A stretch of DNA of 64,000 nucleotides from Mameliella sp. CS4. Its GTDB lineage: Bacteria; Pseudomonadota; Alphaproteobacteria; Rhodobacterales; Rhodobacteraceae. Shown piece after piece: positions 43,577 to 52,724 of the stretch; the first letter of the stretch is position 1, and every line of letters starts with the position of its first letter. Location: NCBI RefSeq assembly GCF_019392335.1, contig NZ_JAHXRQ010000006.1:155602-219601 (forward strand), read 5' to 3'. The position numbers were made by a program, and so were the translations under genes. The notes under the pieces are model-generated. The model was not told the origin of the DNA. It saw only the letters and a list, made by a program, of their open reading frames with translations, and searched no databases.

Positions 43577-43972
43577 CTACCGGGTGAATTGCATCAGCGC
43601 GGCAATCCGGGCGCGGCCCAGCTCGACCCGGCAAGAGCGGACCGCGATCCCGGTGCCCGAGCCGCCGCCATAGGTCGCACCCACGAAATCGCAGTGGGCA
43701 TCGCGGTAGGCCGCCCAGGCGGCCTGCCCGCTTTCCAGCGCGGGCAGCGACATCGCGCGCCCCGTGACTTCGTCCAGCTCCCGTGCCGCGTCGCTGGCAA
43801 AGCTCAGCGCGATGGCCAGCGCCTCGTCCACGGCCGTCTCGGCCCGGGCGACGCATTCGGAGATCTCCACCTGGCTACCGGCGGATACGCTGCATTCCAA
43901 CGAAGGATCGGCGCCGGCGGCCAAGGGCAGCACACCCAACGCCACCACGGTCAAGGATCGCTTGAGGGTCAC
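43577..43972 (-). CDS. LprI-like (DUF1311) exported protein
   Basis: A 131-residue protein with a signal peptide (SLTVVALGVLPLAAG) and a mature domain with four cysteines in the LprI pattern: LECSVSAGSQVEISECVARA, AAYRDAHCDFVG and VRSCRVELGRARIAAL. LprI domains in mycobacteria inhibit lysozyme; in other bacteria the function is unproven. GTG 43972 is chosen because GGAGA lies 7 bp upstream and the signal peptide starts there. Convergent with putA, 4 bp apart. Confidence 0.85.
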   Translation of the reverse strand: MTLKRSLTVVALGVLPLAAGADPSLECSVSAGSQVEISECVARAETAVDEALAIALSFASDAARELDEVTGRAMSLPALESGQAAWAAYRDAHCDFVGATYGGGSGTGIAVRSCRVELGRARIAALMQFTR

Positions 43973-44112
43973 AGTTTCATCTCCCACTGTTGCATCGGAG
44001 GGGAATGTTCGGCCAAGGCCGCGATCAAGGCAAGCCCGCGCAACCGTCCGCATGATGCGCGCCGGGACCGAGGCACCTTGACCTCCCCCCCTGGCATGCC
44101 AATCTCCACCCC

Positions 44113-44892
44113 ATGTTTCCGATCCGCGATCACAACCCGTCGGGGCGCACGCCCTTCGTCACCTACGCCCTGATCGCGATCAATATCGTCGTGTTCCTGG
44201 CCTCGCTGCAATACGAAGGCTCGCCGCGGGCGATGATGGCCTTTTATGCCGATTATGCGCTGGTCCCGCGCTTTCTGTCCGAAGGCTACGGGTTCTCCGG
44301 GCTTATGACCTCGATGTTCCTGCACGGGGGATGGATGCATATCGCGGGCAACATGCTGTTCCTCTACATCTTCGGCGACAACCTCGAAGACGAGATGGGG
44401 CACGTCGGATACCTGCTGTTCTACCTTGCCGCCGGGCTGGGCGCGGGGCTGATCCACTGGCTCTCGGCACCGCTGTCCACCGTACCCACCGTGGGGGCCT
44501 CTGGCGCCATTGCCGGAGTCATGGGTGGCTACCTGCTGCTTTTCCCCAAGGCGCGGGTCGATATCCTGATCATCCTTATCGTCATCTTCCGCGTTATCCC
44601 CGTGCCCGCCTGGCTGATGCTGGCGCTCTGGTTCGCGATGCAGCTTTTCGGCGGGTGGAGCGCGCCCGCCGACCAGGGCGGCGTCGCCTACTGGGCGCAT
44701 GTGGGCGGCTTTGTGATCGGCCTCTTGCTGACAATACCGGTCTGGCTGCGGCGCGGCGGCGCGCGCTTCTGGAACCGCAACGAGGGCCATCCCCCACACC
44801 CGGAAACGCAATACGCCTTTGAACGCAGCCGCGTGCCGCGCGTCCAGAGCCGCAAACACCACACACAAGTTCCGAGGATTCGCAGAAAATGA
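44113..44892 (+). CDS. rhomboid-family intramembrane serine protease
   Basis: A 259-residue membrane protein with about six helices. Rhomboid motifs are MFLHGGWMHIAGNMLFLYIF, VGASGAIAGVMGGYLL (catalytic Ser in GASG) and WAHVGGFVIGLLL (catalytic His). The hydrophilic basic tail (after residue 215) is probably cytoplasmic. Substrate unknown. The stop overlaps the next gene's start (ATGA), so it is coupled to the GFA protein gene, a pairing without an obvious functional reason. Confidence 0.92.
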   Translation: MFPIRDHNPSGRTPFVTYALIAINIVVFLASLQYEGSPRAMMAFYADYALVPRFLSEGYGFSGLMTSMFLHGGWMHIAGNMLFLYIFGDNLEDEMGHVGYLLFYLAAGLGAGLIHWLSAPLSTVPTVGASGAIAGVMGGYLLLFPKARVDILIILIVIFRVIPVPAWLMLALWFAMQLFGGWSAPADQGGVAYWAHVGGFVIGLLLTIPVWLRRGGARFWNRNEGHPPHPETQYAFERSRVPRVQSRKHHTQVPRIRRK

Positions 44893-45257
44893 CAGAGATC
44901 CACACCGCCACCTGCCATTGTGGCGCCGTAGAACTGCGGGTGCGCCTGTCAGACGGGACCGCGACGGCCCGGCGGTGCGACTGTTCTTACTGCCGTCGCC
45001 GCAGCGCCGCCGTCGTCAGCGCCCCGCTGGACGGGGTCGAGGTGATGAAAGGGGCAGAGAACCTGGCACTCTACAGCTTTGGCACCCACACGGCCCAGCA
45101 CCATTTCTGCAAGACCTGCGGCATCTACATGTACCACCGCCGTCGGTCGAACCCGAACGAATACGGGGTCAACCTCTATTGCATCGAGGGGATGGACCCG
45201 AAGGACTTCGAGCCGCTGGGCTGGAACGACGGCGTCAATCACCCCTCGGATCTCTGA
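44889..45257 (+). CDS. GFA/CENP-V family zinc-binding protein
   Basis: A 122-residue protein with the family's zinc ligands: TCHCGAVEL, RCDCSYCRRRSA and HHFCKTCGIYMYH. It is shorter than the GFA protein at 17855. The enzymatic role is unproven. Translationally coupled to the upstream rhomboid gene through ATGA. Confidence 0.88.
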   Translation: MTEIHTATCHCGAVELRVRLSDGTATARRCDCSYCRRRSAAVVSAPLDGVEVMKGAENLALYSFGTHTAQHHFCKTCGIYMYHRRRSNPNEYGVNLYCIEGMDPKDFEPLGWNDGVNHPSDL

Positions 45258-45267
45258 CCACTGGCCA

Positions 45268-45293
45268 GAGGTCCCGGGTCAAGCCCGGGACAG
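45268..45293. repeat. palindromic intergenic repeat, GTCCCGGG family, copy 2 (inverted)
   Basis: GAGGTCCCGGGTCAAGCCCG followed by GGACAG. It is the reverse complement of the element at 17211 and 61392 with a few differences, and lies between convergent genes. Confidence 0.75.
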
Positions 45294-45306
45294 GGTCGCG
45301 CACCTG

Positions 45307-46098
45307 TCAGTCGGCGCGCAAAAGCCGGAGGAAGCCACCGAAAATCTCGTTGTTGGCGCAGATGATGCTGCCGCTTTCCAGCGGGTCCTGCCCCTCGCGG
45401 ACACCATCGACCAGCGCGCCGGCCTCCTTGGCGATCAGATAACCTGCGGCCATGTCCCAGAGCTTCAGCTCACGTTCCCAGTAGCCCTCGTAGCGGCCCG
45501 CCGCCACATAGGCCATGTCCAGCGAGGAAGAGCCCAGATGCCGCACGCCGGCGCATTCCGGCATCACGCGGGCCAGATCCTTGAGCGTCGCGGGCAGGGT
45601 GCGTTTCGCGGCAAAGGGAATGCCGGTGGCAAAGACCGCCTCGACCATGCGGCGCCGTCCGGAAACGCGCAGGCGCTTGGAATCGTTGAGCCAGGCACCC
45701 GCGCCCCGTTCGGCATAGAACATCTCGTCCTTGGCGGCATCGAAGACCACCGCAGACACGATCTGCCCTTTGTGTTCCAGCGCGATGGAAATCGCCCAAT
45801 GCGGCAGCGCGTGCAGGAAGTTGGTGCCGCCATCCAGCGGATCGACGATCCAGCGCCGGGTCGGATCCTCACCCGGCTCCTCGCCGCCTTCCTCGGCCAG
45901 CCAGCCATAGTTTGGCCGCGCGCCCATCAGCTCTTCCTTGAGGATGCGCTCGGCCTCGATATCGGCCTTTGACACGAAGTCACCCGCGCCCTTCATGGAG
46001 ACCTGGAGGTTCTCGACCTCGCGGAAGTCCTTGACCAGCGACCGGCCCGCCTTTCGCGCCGCCTTCATCATGATATTCAGATTCGCGCTGCCCTGCAT
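45307..46098 (-). CDS. suhB: inositol monophosphatase family protein
   Basis: A 263-residue IMPase. Metal-binding motifs are LAEEGGEE (Glu), RRWIVDPLDGGTNFLHALPH (DPxDGTxNF-type with G for T) and LWDMAAGYLIAKEAGA (WDxAAG). It dephosphorylates inositol-1-phosphate or related sugar phosphates; SuhB also modulates rRNA transcription in E. coli. Length and start (MQGSANLNIMMKAARKAG) are standard for alphaproteobacteria. Confidence 0.93.
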   Translation of the reverse strand: MQGSANLNIMMKAARKAGRSLVKDFREVENLQVSMKGAGDFVSKADIEAERILKEELMGARPNYGWLAEEGGEEPGEDPTRRWIVDPLDGGTNFLHALPHWAISIALEHKGQIVSAVVFDAAKDEMFYAERGAGAWLNDSKRLRVSGRRRMVEAVFATGIPFAAKRTLPATLKDLARVMPECAGVRHLGSSSLDMAYVAAGRYEGYWERELKLWDMAAGYLIAKEAGALVDGVREGQDPLESGSIICANNEIFGGFLRLLRAD

Positions 46099-46131
46099 GG
46101 CCCGGCCTTTCCCGCGTGGTCACAAATGAAA

Positions 46132-46157
46132 TCAGGCCGCGCGTATACGCGGCCTGA
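46132..46157 (-). terminator. hairpin terminator of the 96-residue secreted protein gene
   Basis: TCAGGCCGCG/CGCGGCCTGA, a perfect 10-bp stem with a CGTATA loop, 26 bp after the stop. On the minus strand it is followed by TTTCATTTG, a weak T-tract. It lies between two genes in the same direction. Confidence 0.6.
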
Positions 46158-46183
46158 CAGGCAATGCCAAGAGGCGCGGCGCC

Positions 46184-46474
46184 TCAGCGGTAGACAGCGC
46201 CCTTTTCGCCCGGCACGAACTGCGGCGAATAGGACCGCTGGCGGCCCGGATGGTTGTAATAGGCCCCGGCGTTCGGCTTGCCGCAGCAAACGACGCCCCC
46301 CGCCAGAACCGGCTGCAGCCCCTGCGGGCAGAAGTTCGGCGCGTTGTAGCTGTGAACCAGGAAATTCGAGTTCGGATCGTTTGTCGCGTCGCCCATGTAC
46401 ATGTCGCCCCAGGCAAACGCCGAGGTCGCGCTGAGAGCGAGCGCCGTGGCAGCGGCGGTCAAAGTCAGTTTCAT
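46184..46474 (-). CDS. small secreted cysteine-containing protein, function unknown
   Basis: A 96-residue protein with a signal peptide (TAAATALALSATSAFA) and a mature part of ~75 residues with three cysteines (NFCPQGLQ, GGVVCCGKP) and many Asn, Tyr and Pro. GGGGGAC lies just before the ATG at 46474 and a hairpin follows the stop, so this is a real single-gene unit. No family recognised. Confidence 0.75.
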   Translation of the reverse strand: MKLTLTAAATALALSATSAFAWGDMYMGDATNDPNSNFLVHSYNAPNFCPQGLQPVLAGGVVCCGKPNAGAYYNHPGRQRSYSPQFVPGEKGAVYR

Positions 46475-46568
46475 AATGTCCCCCTAAAGACGGTGCAATT
46501 GTCCACAAGCTACCAGCACGCGGGCGCGAGTCAATTTTTTCGTGCCATTTCCGGAAGATTCTCCCGCT

Positions 46569-46865
46569 TCAGGCCGGGTCGCCGCGGTCCAGATCCTGCC
46601 AGTGTTCGCCCATGGCCACGATGCACGACGTGCCGGAGGCATAGCTGATGATCATGGTCCAGTCGCCCTGGTCGTCGGTCCAGATCTCGACCACTTCTTC
46701 GGGGCTGCGCAACCCCGTGGCGCGACGCGCGGTGCCGAACTGTTCCACCAGCTTGCGGGTCATCTGGTCGGACGGGGCGCATATGACCTCGGCAATCGGG
46801 CTGCCGACGGCCGGCCCGATCGGCAACCCGAGGCATAGCAAGATTGGGAGGACGGATCTTGTCAT
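46569..46865 (-). CDS. small exported protein, function unknown
   Basis: A 98-residue protein with a signal peptide (SVLPILLCLGLPIGPAVG) and a mature domain (EVICAPSDQMTRKLVEQFG, WTDDQGDWTMIISYASGTSC) with two cysteines. The pattern 'C.p...m...L...f.e...a.Gl...g..veiw....G.WT......g..C' recurs in small uncharacterised alphaproteobacterial periplasmic proteins. ATG 46865 is preferred over the TTG two codons earlier. Confidence 0.72.
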   Translation of the reverse strand: MTRSVLPILLCLGLPIGPAVGSPIAEVICAPSDQMTRKLVEQFGTARRATGLRSPEEVVEIWTDDQGDWTMIISYASGTSCIVAMGEHWQDLDRGDPA

Positions 46866-46930
46866 AGCCAAAATGTAACAGGTTTATGACGCCCGGGCGA
46901 GAAAATTTGCCCGCACACGCCCTGTCACGT

Positions 46931-46949
46931 CCCCGTGTCGGGGGCTTTT
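46931..46949 (+). other. hairpin with T-run (possible terminator or leader structure)
   Basis: CCCCG-TGT-CGGGG followed by GCTTTT on the plus strand, 57 bp before the YHS protein gene. No plus-strand gene lies upstream for it to terminate. It could be part of the 5' leader. Confidence 0.3.
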
Positions 46950-47005
46950 GCCAAGACACCGATCAGCCCATCCTGTGAGCAGCCGCAACCTCACCGGAGA
47001 CCGCC

Positions 47006-47476
47006 ATGACCCGCCCGATGCCCCACATGACACGCCGCGCCACGCTTGGCCTCGCGCTTGCCGCCCCTGCCCTGCTGATCACCGCGCGCAGTGTCCTGGC
47101 AGCCGAACCCGAGATCTATGCAGAGAACGGTATCGCCATCGACGGATCCGACCCTGTGGCCTATTTCGCCGGCAACGGTCCCGTGCCCGGGGGCGCCGCG
47201 GCACTGAGCTGGAAAGGTGCCTCTTGGCAATTCGCCGATACCGGAAACGCCGCCACCTTCGAGGCGGACCCGACGGCCTATGCCCCGCAATTCGGGGGGT
47301 ATTGCGCCTTTGCCGCCTCGCGCGGCTACCTGGCGCCGACCATCCCCGAGGCCTGGACGATCCACAAAGGCCAACTGTTCCTCAACGCCAGCCTGCGCGC
47401 CCGCACCCTTTGGCTGCAGGACATAGAGGGCAACATCGCCAAGGGCCGCGCCAACTGGCCCGGCATCCTGGGATAG
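47006..47476 (+). CDS. exported YHS-domain protein
   Basis: A 156-residue protein. The N-terminus MTRRATLGLALAAPALLITA looks like a Tat-type signal (RR followed by a hydrophobic stretch). The mature part carries a YHS-like domain: GSDPVAYFAGN, AFAASRGYL with a Cys in GGYCAFA, and a typical C-terminal WPGILG. YHS domains bind metal in copper-handling and oxidase-related proteins. Three in-frame ATGs (47006, 47021, 47027) are possible; the first is listed. Confidence 0.82.
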   Translation: MTRPMPHMTRRATLGLALAAPALLITARSVLAAEPEIYAENGIAIDGSDPVAYFAGNGPVPGGAAALSWKGASWQFADTGNAATFEADPTAYAPQFGGYCAFAASRGYLAPTIPEAWTIHKGQLFLNASLRARTLWLQDIEGNIAKGRANWPGILG

Positions 47477-47494
47477 ATCGCTTGCGCGGCCTGC

Positions 47495-47614
47495 TCAGCC
47501 CTGCCGGTCGAGTAGCGCCCGCACGTCATCGGGTGAAAGGGGGAACAGCGGCCGGCCAAGATCGAACGGCCCACCTGCATCGCGTTGCGTCAGTGTGATC
47601 TGGTTCTGTGGCAT
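47495..47614 (-). CDS. possible 39-residue protein, unknown
   Basis: MPQNQITLTQRDAGGPFDLG then RPLFPLSPDDVRALLDRQG. The C-terminal part looks like a short amphipathic motif, but the ribosome-binding site is weak. Convergent with the YHS gene. It could be a chance ORF. Confidence 0.25.
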   Translation of the reverse strand: MPQNQITLTQRDAGGPFDLGRPLFPLSPDDVRALLDRQG

Positions 47615-47738
47615 GGACCGAACATAAGGGCCAAATGCAGAGGAATGAAGAGGCAGCGCCCGGCAATCCTTAACATCGGCCACGGCTTGCCCGGTTTATA
47701 GGCAAACCGCCCCTTTTCGCCCATCGGAAAGGCGCGCC

Positions 47739-49408
<1,670 letters not shown>

Positions 49409-49427
49409 TCACCGGAAAGGTAAGATC

Positions 49428-49820
49428 ATGGACAACTCGAAAGACTGGTACGGGCCCGAATCCGCCACCTTCGGCGACCGGCTCGCTGCTGCCCGCGAGG
49501 CGGCCCACATGACCCAGGAGGTCCTGGCCAAGCGCCTGGGCGTCAAGCTGAAGACCCTCCAGGCCTGGGAAGACGACATCAACGAACCGCGCGCCAACCG
49601 CCTGTCCACGCTGGCCGGAGTGCTGAACGTGTCGATCGTCTGGCTGATCACCGGCGAAGGCGACGGCGTGCCCGACCCCGACCAGGACGATGTCCTGGCG
49701 CCCGACGTCAACGCCGTCCTGACCGAGATCCGCGCCCTGCGCGGCCAGTTCAAGGCCAAGGCGGACAAGCTGGGGCGGCTGGAAAAGCGCCTGCGCACCC
49801 TGCTGACAGAGGCCCAGTGA
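49428..49820 (+). CDS. XRE-family helix-turn-helix regulator
   Basis: A 130-residue protein. A helix-turn-helix (FGDRLAAAREAAHMTQEVLA, KRLGVKLKTLQAWEDDINEP) precedes a linker and a C-terminal helix (IRALRGQFKAKADKLGRLEK) likely to form a coiled coil. The motif 'VSIVWLITGEGDG' is typical of cI/XRE proteins. It sits just 1 bp before sdhE, and this pairing is common in Rhodobacteraceae. Targets unknown. Confidence 0.88.
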   Translation: MDNSKDWYGPESATFGDRLAAAREAAHMTQEVLAKRLGVKLKTLQAWEDDINEPRANRLSTLAGVLNVSIVWLITGEGDGVPDPDQDDVLAPDVNAVLTEIRALRGQFKAKADKLGRLEKRLRTLLTEAQ

Positions 49821-49821
49821 C

Positions 49822-50094
49822 ATGACGACCGGCCTCGGCGAATCCCGCGAAACCCGTCTCCGCCGTCTGCGCATGCGCTCCATGCGCCGCGGCACCAAGG
49901 AGATGGATATCCTGCTGATCCGCTTCGCCGAGGCCCGCCTTGACGCCCTGGATGCCGCCGACCTGGATGCCTACGAGGCATTGCTGGCAGAGAACGACCA
50001 GGATCTTTACCAGTGGATCTCGGGCCAGCGCCCCGCGCCCGAGACCCACATCCGGATGATTTCGGAAATCACCCGCGTCGCCGCAAACGGTTGA
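49822..50094 (+). CDS. sdhE: succinate dehydrogenase assembly factor SdhE
   Basis: A 90-residue protein with the SdhE/Sdh5 fold. MRSMRRGTKEMDILLIRFAE carries the RGxxE-type surface (RRGTKE) required for flavinylation of SdhA, and QDLYQWISGQRPAP is the second signature. It helps attach FAD covalently to succinate dehydrogenase. Length is standard; ATG at 49822. Confidence 0.93.
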   Translation: MTTGLGESRETRLRRLRMRSMRRGTKEMDILLIRFAEARLDALDAADLDAYEALLAENDQDLYQWISGQRPAPETHIRMISEITRVAANG

Positions 50095-50160
50095 TCGCGC
50101 GGCAGGAATCGGTCCGGCGCCCGTTGCCGGACGGGGTCTGCGTGTTTCGGCCTCTGGTAA

Positions 50161-50176
50161 GGTTGGTTAACCAACC
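50161..50176. promoter_or_regulatory. perfect 16-bp palindrome, probable operator of the MarR-family regulator
   Basis: GGTTGGTTAACCAACC, in the leader of the MarR-family gene that starts at 50279. The size fits a MarR dimer site. A related imperfect palindrome lies 50 bp downstream. Confidence 0.55.
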
Positions 50177-50210
50177 CTCGGAAATCAATAGAATTTTCCG
50201 GGTCTTCTAC

Positions 50211-50224
50211 TCGGTTTAACCCGA
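50211..50224. promoter_or_regulatory. second operator-like palindrome upstream of the MarR-family gene
   Basis: TCGGTTTAACCCGA, palindromic except for one pair. It shares the GGTT(T)AACC core with 50161-50176; the two centres are about 49 bp apart. Confidence 0.4.
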
Positions 50225-50278
50225 TATTTGCGTTTATACCCGAAAGCTCCGTTGCAAGAAAAACAGGCGGAGACTGAA

Positions 50279-50776
50279 ATGAGCATTCATTCGTCACTGA
50301 ATCAGGGGCCGGCACAGGGCTTCATGACGAGCTACCTGGATGCGTTGAGCCTGGTGGAACGACTCCACCGCCTCCTGCTCGACGTCATCAAGGACGAATT
50401 CGAACGGTTGGGCATCATCGACGTGAACGCGGTGCAGGCGCTGCTATTGTTCAACATCGGCGACAACGAGGTGACGGCCGGCGAACTGAAAAGCCGTGGT
50501 TATTACCAGGGCTCGAACGTCAGCTACAACCTCAAGAAACTGGTCGAGATGGGCTATATGCACCACCAGCGGTGCGAGATCGACCGCCGCTCGGTCCGGG
50601 TGCGCCTGACCCAGCGCGGGCGGGAAATCCGCGACATCGTCGGCGAGCTTTTTGGCCGCCATGCGGACGGGCTGCAGGGCAAGGGCGTCCTGTCGGTCGA
50701 TGGCATTGACGAGATCACCACCGCGCTGCGCCGCGTCGAACGCTACTGGACCGACCAGATCCGCTATATCTACTGA
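50279..50776 (+). CDS. MarR-family winged-helix regulator (LdtR/PetP-like)
   Basis: A 165-residue MarR-type regulator. The winged helix is LKSRGYYQGSNVSYNLKKLV, with a wing ending in RSVRVRLTQRGREI; flanking helices form the dimer interface. It resembles LdtR of alphaproteobacteria (stress tolerance and L,D-transpeptidase control) and PetP of Rhodobacter. ATG 50279 has GGAG upstream; an open frame back to 50228 lacks one. Two GGTT-AACC palindromes upstream suggest autoregulation. Confidence 0.9.
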   Translation: MSIHSSLNQGPAQGFMTSYLDALSLVERLHRLLLDVIKDEFERLGIIDVNAVQALLLFNIGDNEVTAGELKSRGYYQGSNVSYNLKKLVEMGYMHHQRCEIDRRSVRVRLTQRGREIRDIVGELFGRHADGLQGKGVLSVDGIDEITTALRRVERYWTDQIRYIY

Positions 50777-50879
50777 GGCCGCCGGGCCGGGCGATGCCGT
50801 CCGGACGGCGCCCTGGTGGGACGGCGGGCGGGGCGATCTGCGCCAGGGGCGCAGGAGCGGCGCCCAGACGTCACCGCCG

Positions 50880-51557
50880 CTATCTGGACGAGACGGCCAG
50901 CACCTGCAATTCGCGTTTCAGCTTGCGCACCATCGCCGCCTCGAAAGCCTCAAAGCCCAGCGCGGTCTCAACAAAGGCATCCGGCCCCGCGATGACATAG
51001 GCGCGATAGTACGAGGCCAGGGCACCGATCCCGTTCGCATCGCCCGAGGCGCCGATCACCAGCCCGTTGATCGTGATCCCGCCGGGGCGGCTGTCCTGCG
51101 GCCTCGGCCCAGTGTTCGACTTTCCGTCGCCCGAAAGGTCCAGCACCCGGCGCCAGCAGCCTCCCTGCTCCGACAACAGCGCCGCGCCAAACCTCTTGGC
51201 CGCCCCGATCGCGGTGGATTGGCCCAGCTGCCCACGCTGCGTTCCGCGCAACAGCGCCGCCAGGTCGGCCACGTCCACCGGCCCCTCGATCCGCCGCCAG
51301 GGCGCCACCAACCGCTGAGATCCCGGCCCGCTCCATTCGAAGACGGCCACAGACACCGGCGCTTCGGGCATGGCCAACAAGGCCCCCATGACCTCCGGAT
51401 CCTCCAGCGCGCCAGCCAGCCCATCCAGTTGCAGCCGGTATTCCAGTGCGTCGACCGATCCCGACACGTCCAGACCCAGCGCCAGCGCCTGGCGGCAGGC
51501 CGCCTCGGCCCCCGCCCCCCAAAGCAGCAGCGCCGCAAGACAGGCCAGCCGCGTCAT
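50880..51557 (-). CDS. DUF1194 vWA-domain exported protein (second of a tandem pair)
   Basis: A 225-residue exported protein with a signal peptide (LACLAALLLWGAGAEA) and a von Willebrand A-like domain. The MIDAS motif is LGLDVSGSVDALEY (DxSxS), with VLDLSGDGKSNTG and the Asp of INGLVIGA supporting it. DUF1194 proteins are uncharacterised. Its start overlaps the stop of the paralogue at 51554 (GTGA/ATGA type), so the two are translationally coupled. Confidence 0.88.
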   Translation of the reverse strand: MTRLACLAALLLWGAGAEAACRQALALGLDVSGSVDALEYRLQLDGLAGALEDPEVMGALLAMPEAPVSVAVFEWSGPGSQRLVAPWRRIEGPVDVADLAALLRGTQRGQLGQSTAIGAAKRFGAALLSEQGGCWRRVLDLSGDGKSNTGPRPQDSRPGGITINGLVIGASGDANGIGALASYYRAYVIAGPDAFVETALGFEAFEAAMVRKLKRELQVLAVSSR

Positions 51558-52258
51558 CCCGGCCCCGGCCCCACGTAAGGCAGCCCGCCGACAATCCGGT
51601 TCTGGACCTCGCGATAGAGCTTGCGGACCATCGCCCGCTCGAACCCCTCATAGCCCTGTGCCGTCTCGATGAAGGCCCCCGGGCCATGCAGCACCTCGAA
51701 CTCGTAGTGATCCACCACCGAGGGGTCCGCCCCCAGCACCGCCAGCGCGTTGACCGTGATCCGCTCAAAGGGGAAATGCTTGTAGGCCAGCCCGGGCCAG
51801 AACCCGTCATTGGTGATCCCGTCCCCGGACACGTCGATCACCTGCCGCTCGCAGGCCGGGGCCTTCTGCATCAGCGTGGCCCCGAAGCCCAGCGCATAGC
51901 CCAGCGCCGTCGGAAAGCGCCGGTAGGACCGCTGCACGGTCCGCAACCGCGCGGCCACCGCCGCGATGTCGCCCGCGCTCCGCAGCAGCACCCAGTCCTG
52001 CACCACCACCGATTGCCGCCGTCCGCTCCACTCGTAGACGGCCAGCGCCACTGTGCCGCCCTGCTGCAGGATCGCACCCTGCACGTCCGGGCTGGTCAGG
52101 GCCGCCGCCAGGCCGTCGCGCTGCAGCCCGTATTCCGCCTCGTCCACGGACGAGGAGACATCCAGCGCCAGCAGCAGCGCCAGCCGGCAGGCGGCCTCGG
52201 CCCCCGCCGGCACAATCGCCGCCAGAATGGCGGCGATCAATTGGGCAAGGCCCGTCAC
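51554..52258 (-). CDS. DUF1194 vWA-domain exported protein (first of a tandem pair)
   Basis: A 234-residue paralogue of the previous protein. It has a signal peptide ([12 protein letters not shown]), [25 protein letters not shown], then [33 protein letters not shown] and a shared C-terminal block ([20 protein letters not shown]). Start GTG 52258 overlaps the gloA stop. Order gloA-DUF1194-DUF1194, all coupled. A metal-dependent adhesion or binding role in the periplasm is plausible but not shown. Confidence 0.88.
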   Translation of the reverse strand: MTGLAQLIAAILAAIVPAGAEAACRLALLLALDVSSSVDEAEYGLQRDGLAAALTSPDVQGAILQQGGTVALAVYEWSGRRQSVVVQDWVLLRSAGDIAAVAARLRTVQRSYRRFPTALGYALGFGATLMQKAPACERQVIDVSGDGITNDGFWPGLAYKHFPFERITVNALAVLGADPSVVDHYEFEVLHGPGAFIETAQGYEGFERAMVRKLYREVQNRIVGGLPYVGPGPG

Positions 52259-52689
52259 CAGTGCCCCGTGTTGCCCATGCTTGCCCAGGGTTCCTGCGGC
52301 GGCAGGGCCTCACCTTCCTGCAGCAGTTCGATCGAGATGTTGTCGGGCGAGCGGACAAAGGCCATGTGCCCGTCGCGCGGCGGCCGGTTGATCGTCACGC
52401 CCGCGTCCATCAACTTTTGGCACATCTCGTAGATGTTGGGCACCGTGTAGGCGAGGTGGCCAAAGTGGCGGCTGTCCGAGGGCAGGCCCTCATCCCCGTC
52501 CCAGTTGTAGGTCAGTTCCACGTCGGCGTGGCCATCCGCCTGATCCGGCGGGCACAGGAAGACCAGCGTGAAACGGCCCTTCTCGCTCTCGGTCCGGCGG
52601 CGCTCGACCAGTCCCAGCATCTTGTAAAAGTCGATCGACGCGTCGAGGTCCGCCACCCGGACCATCGTGTGCAGATACTTGATTCCCAT
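52255..52689 (-). CDS. gloA: lactoylglutathione lyase (glyoxalase I)
   Basis: A 144-residue VOC protein with the metal ligands of nickel-type glyoxalase I: His in KYLHTMVRV, Glu in DVELTYNWD, His in [10 protein letters not shown] and Glu in [10 protein letters not shown]. It converts the methylglyoxal-glutathione hemithioacetal to S-lactoylglutathione. Length is typical of the short bacterial form. First gene of the coupled run with the two DUF1194 genes. Confidence 0.92.
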   Translation of the reverse strand: MGIKYLHTMVRVADLDASIDFYKMLGLVERRRTESEKGRFTLVFLCPPDQADGHADVELTYNWDGDEGLPSDSRHFGHLAYTVPNIYEMCQKLMDAGVTINRPPRDGHMAFVRSPDNISIELLQEGEALPPQEPWASMGNTGHW

Positions 52690-52724
52690 TTTGTCCCTTC
52701 CGGCCCGCCTGCGCAGGCTGTCAT

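Noticed and set aside
15402..44892. The two rhomboid genes as a recent duplication
   Set aside because: They share only catalytic motifs; length and flanking sequence differ.
3672..46943. Identical CCCCGTGTCGGGG hairpins at 3674 and 46931 as a repeat family
   Set aside because: Only 13 bp, two copies in unrelated contexts; chance is plausible in GC-rich DNA.
46531..46959. 142-codon minus-strand ORF
   Set aside because: Overlaps the 98-residue exported protein in another frame; no signal or motif.
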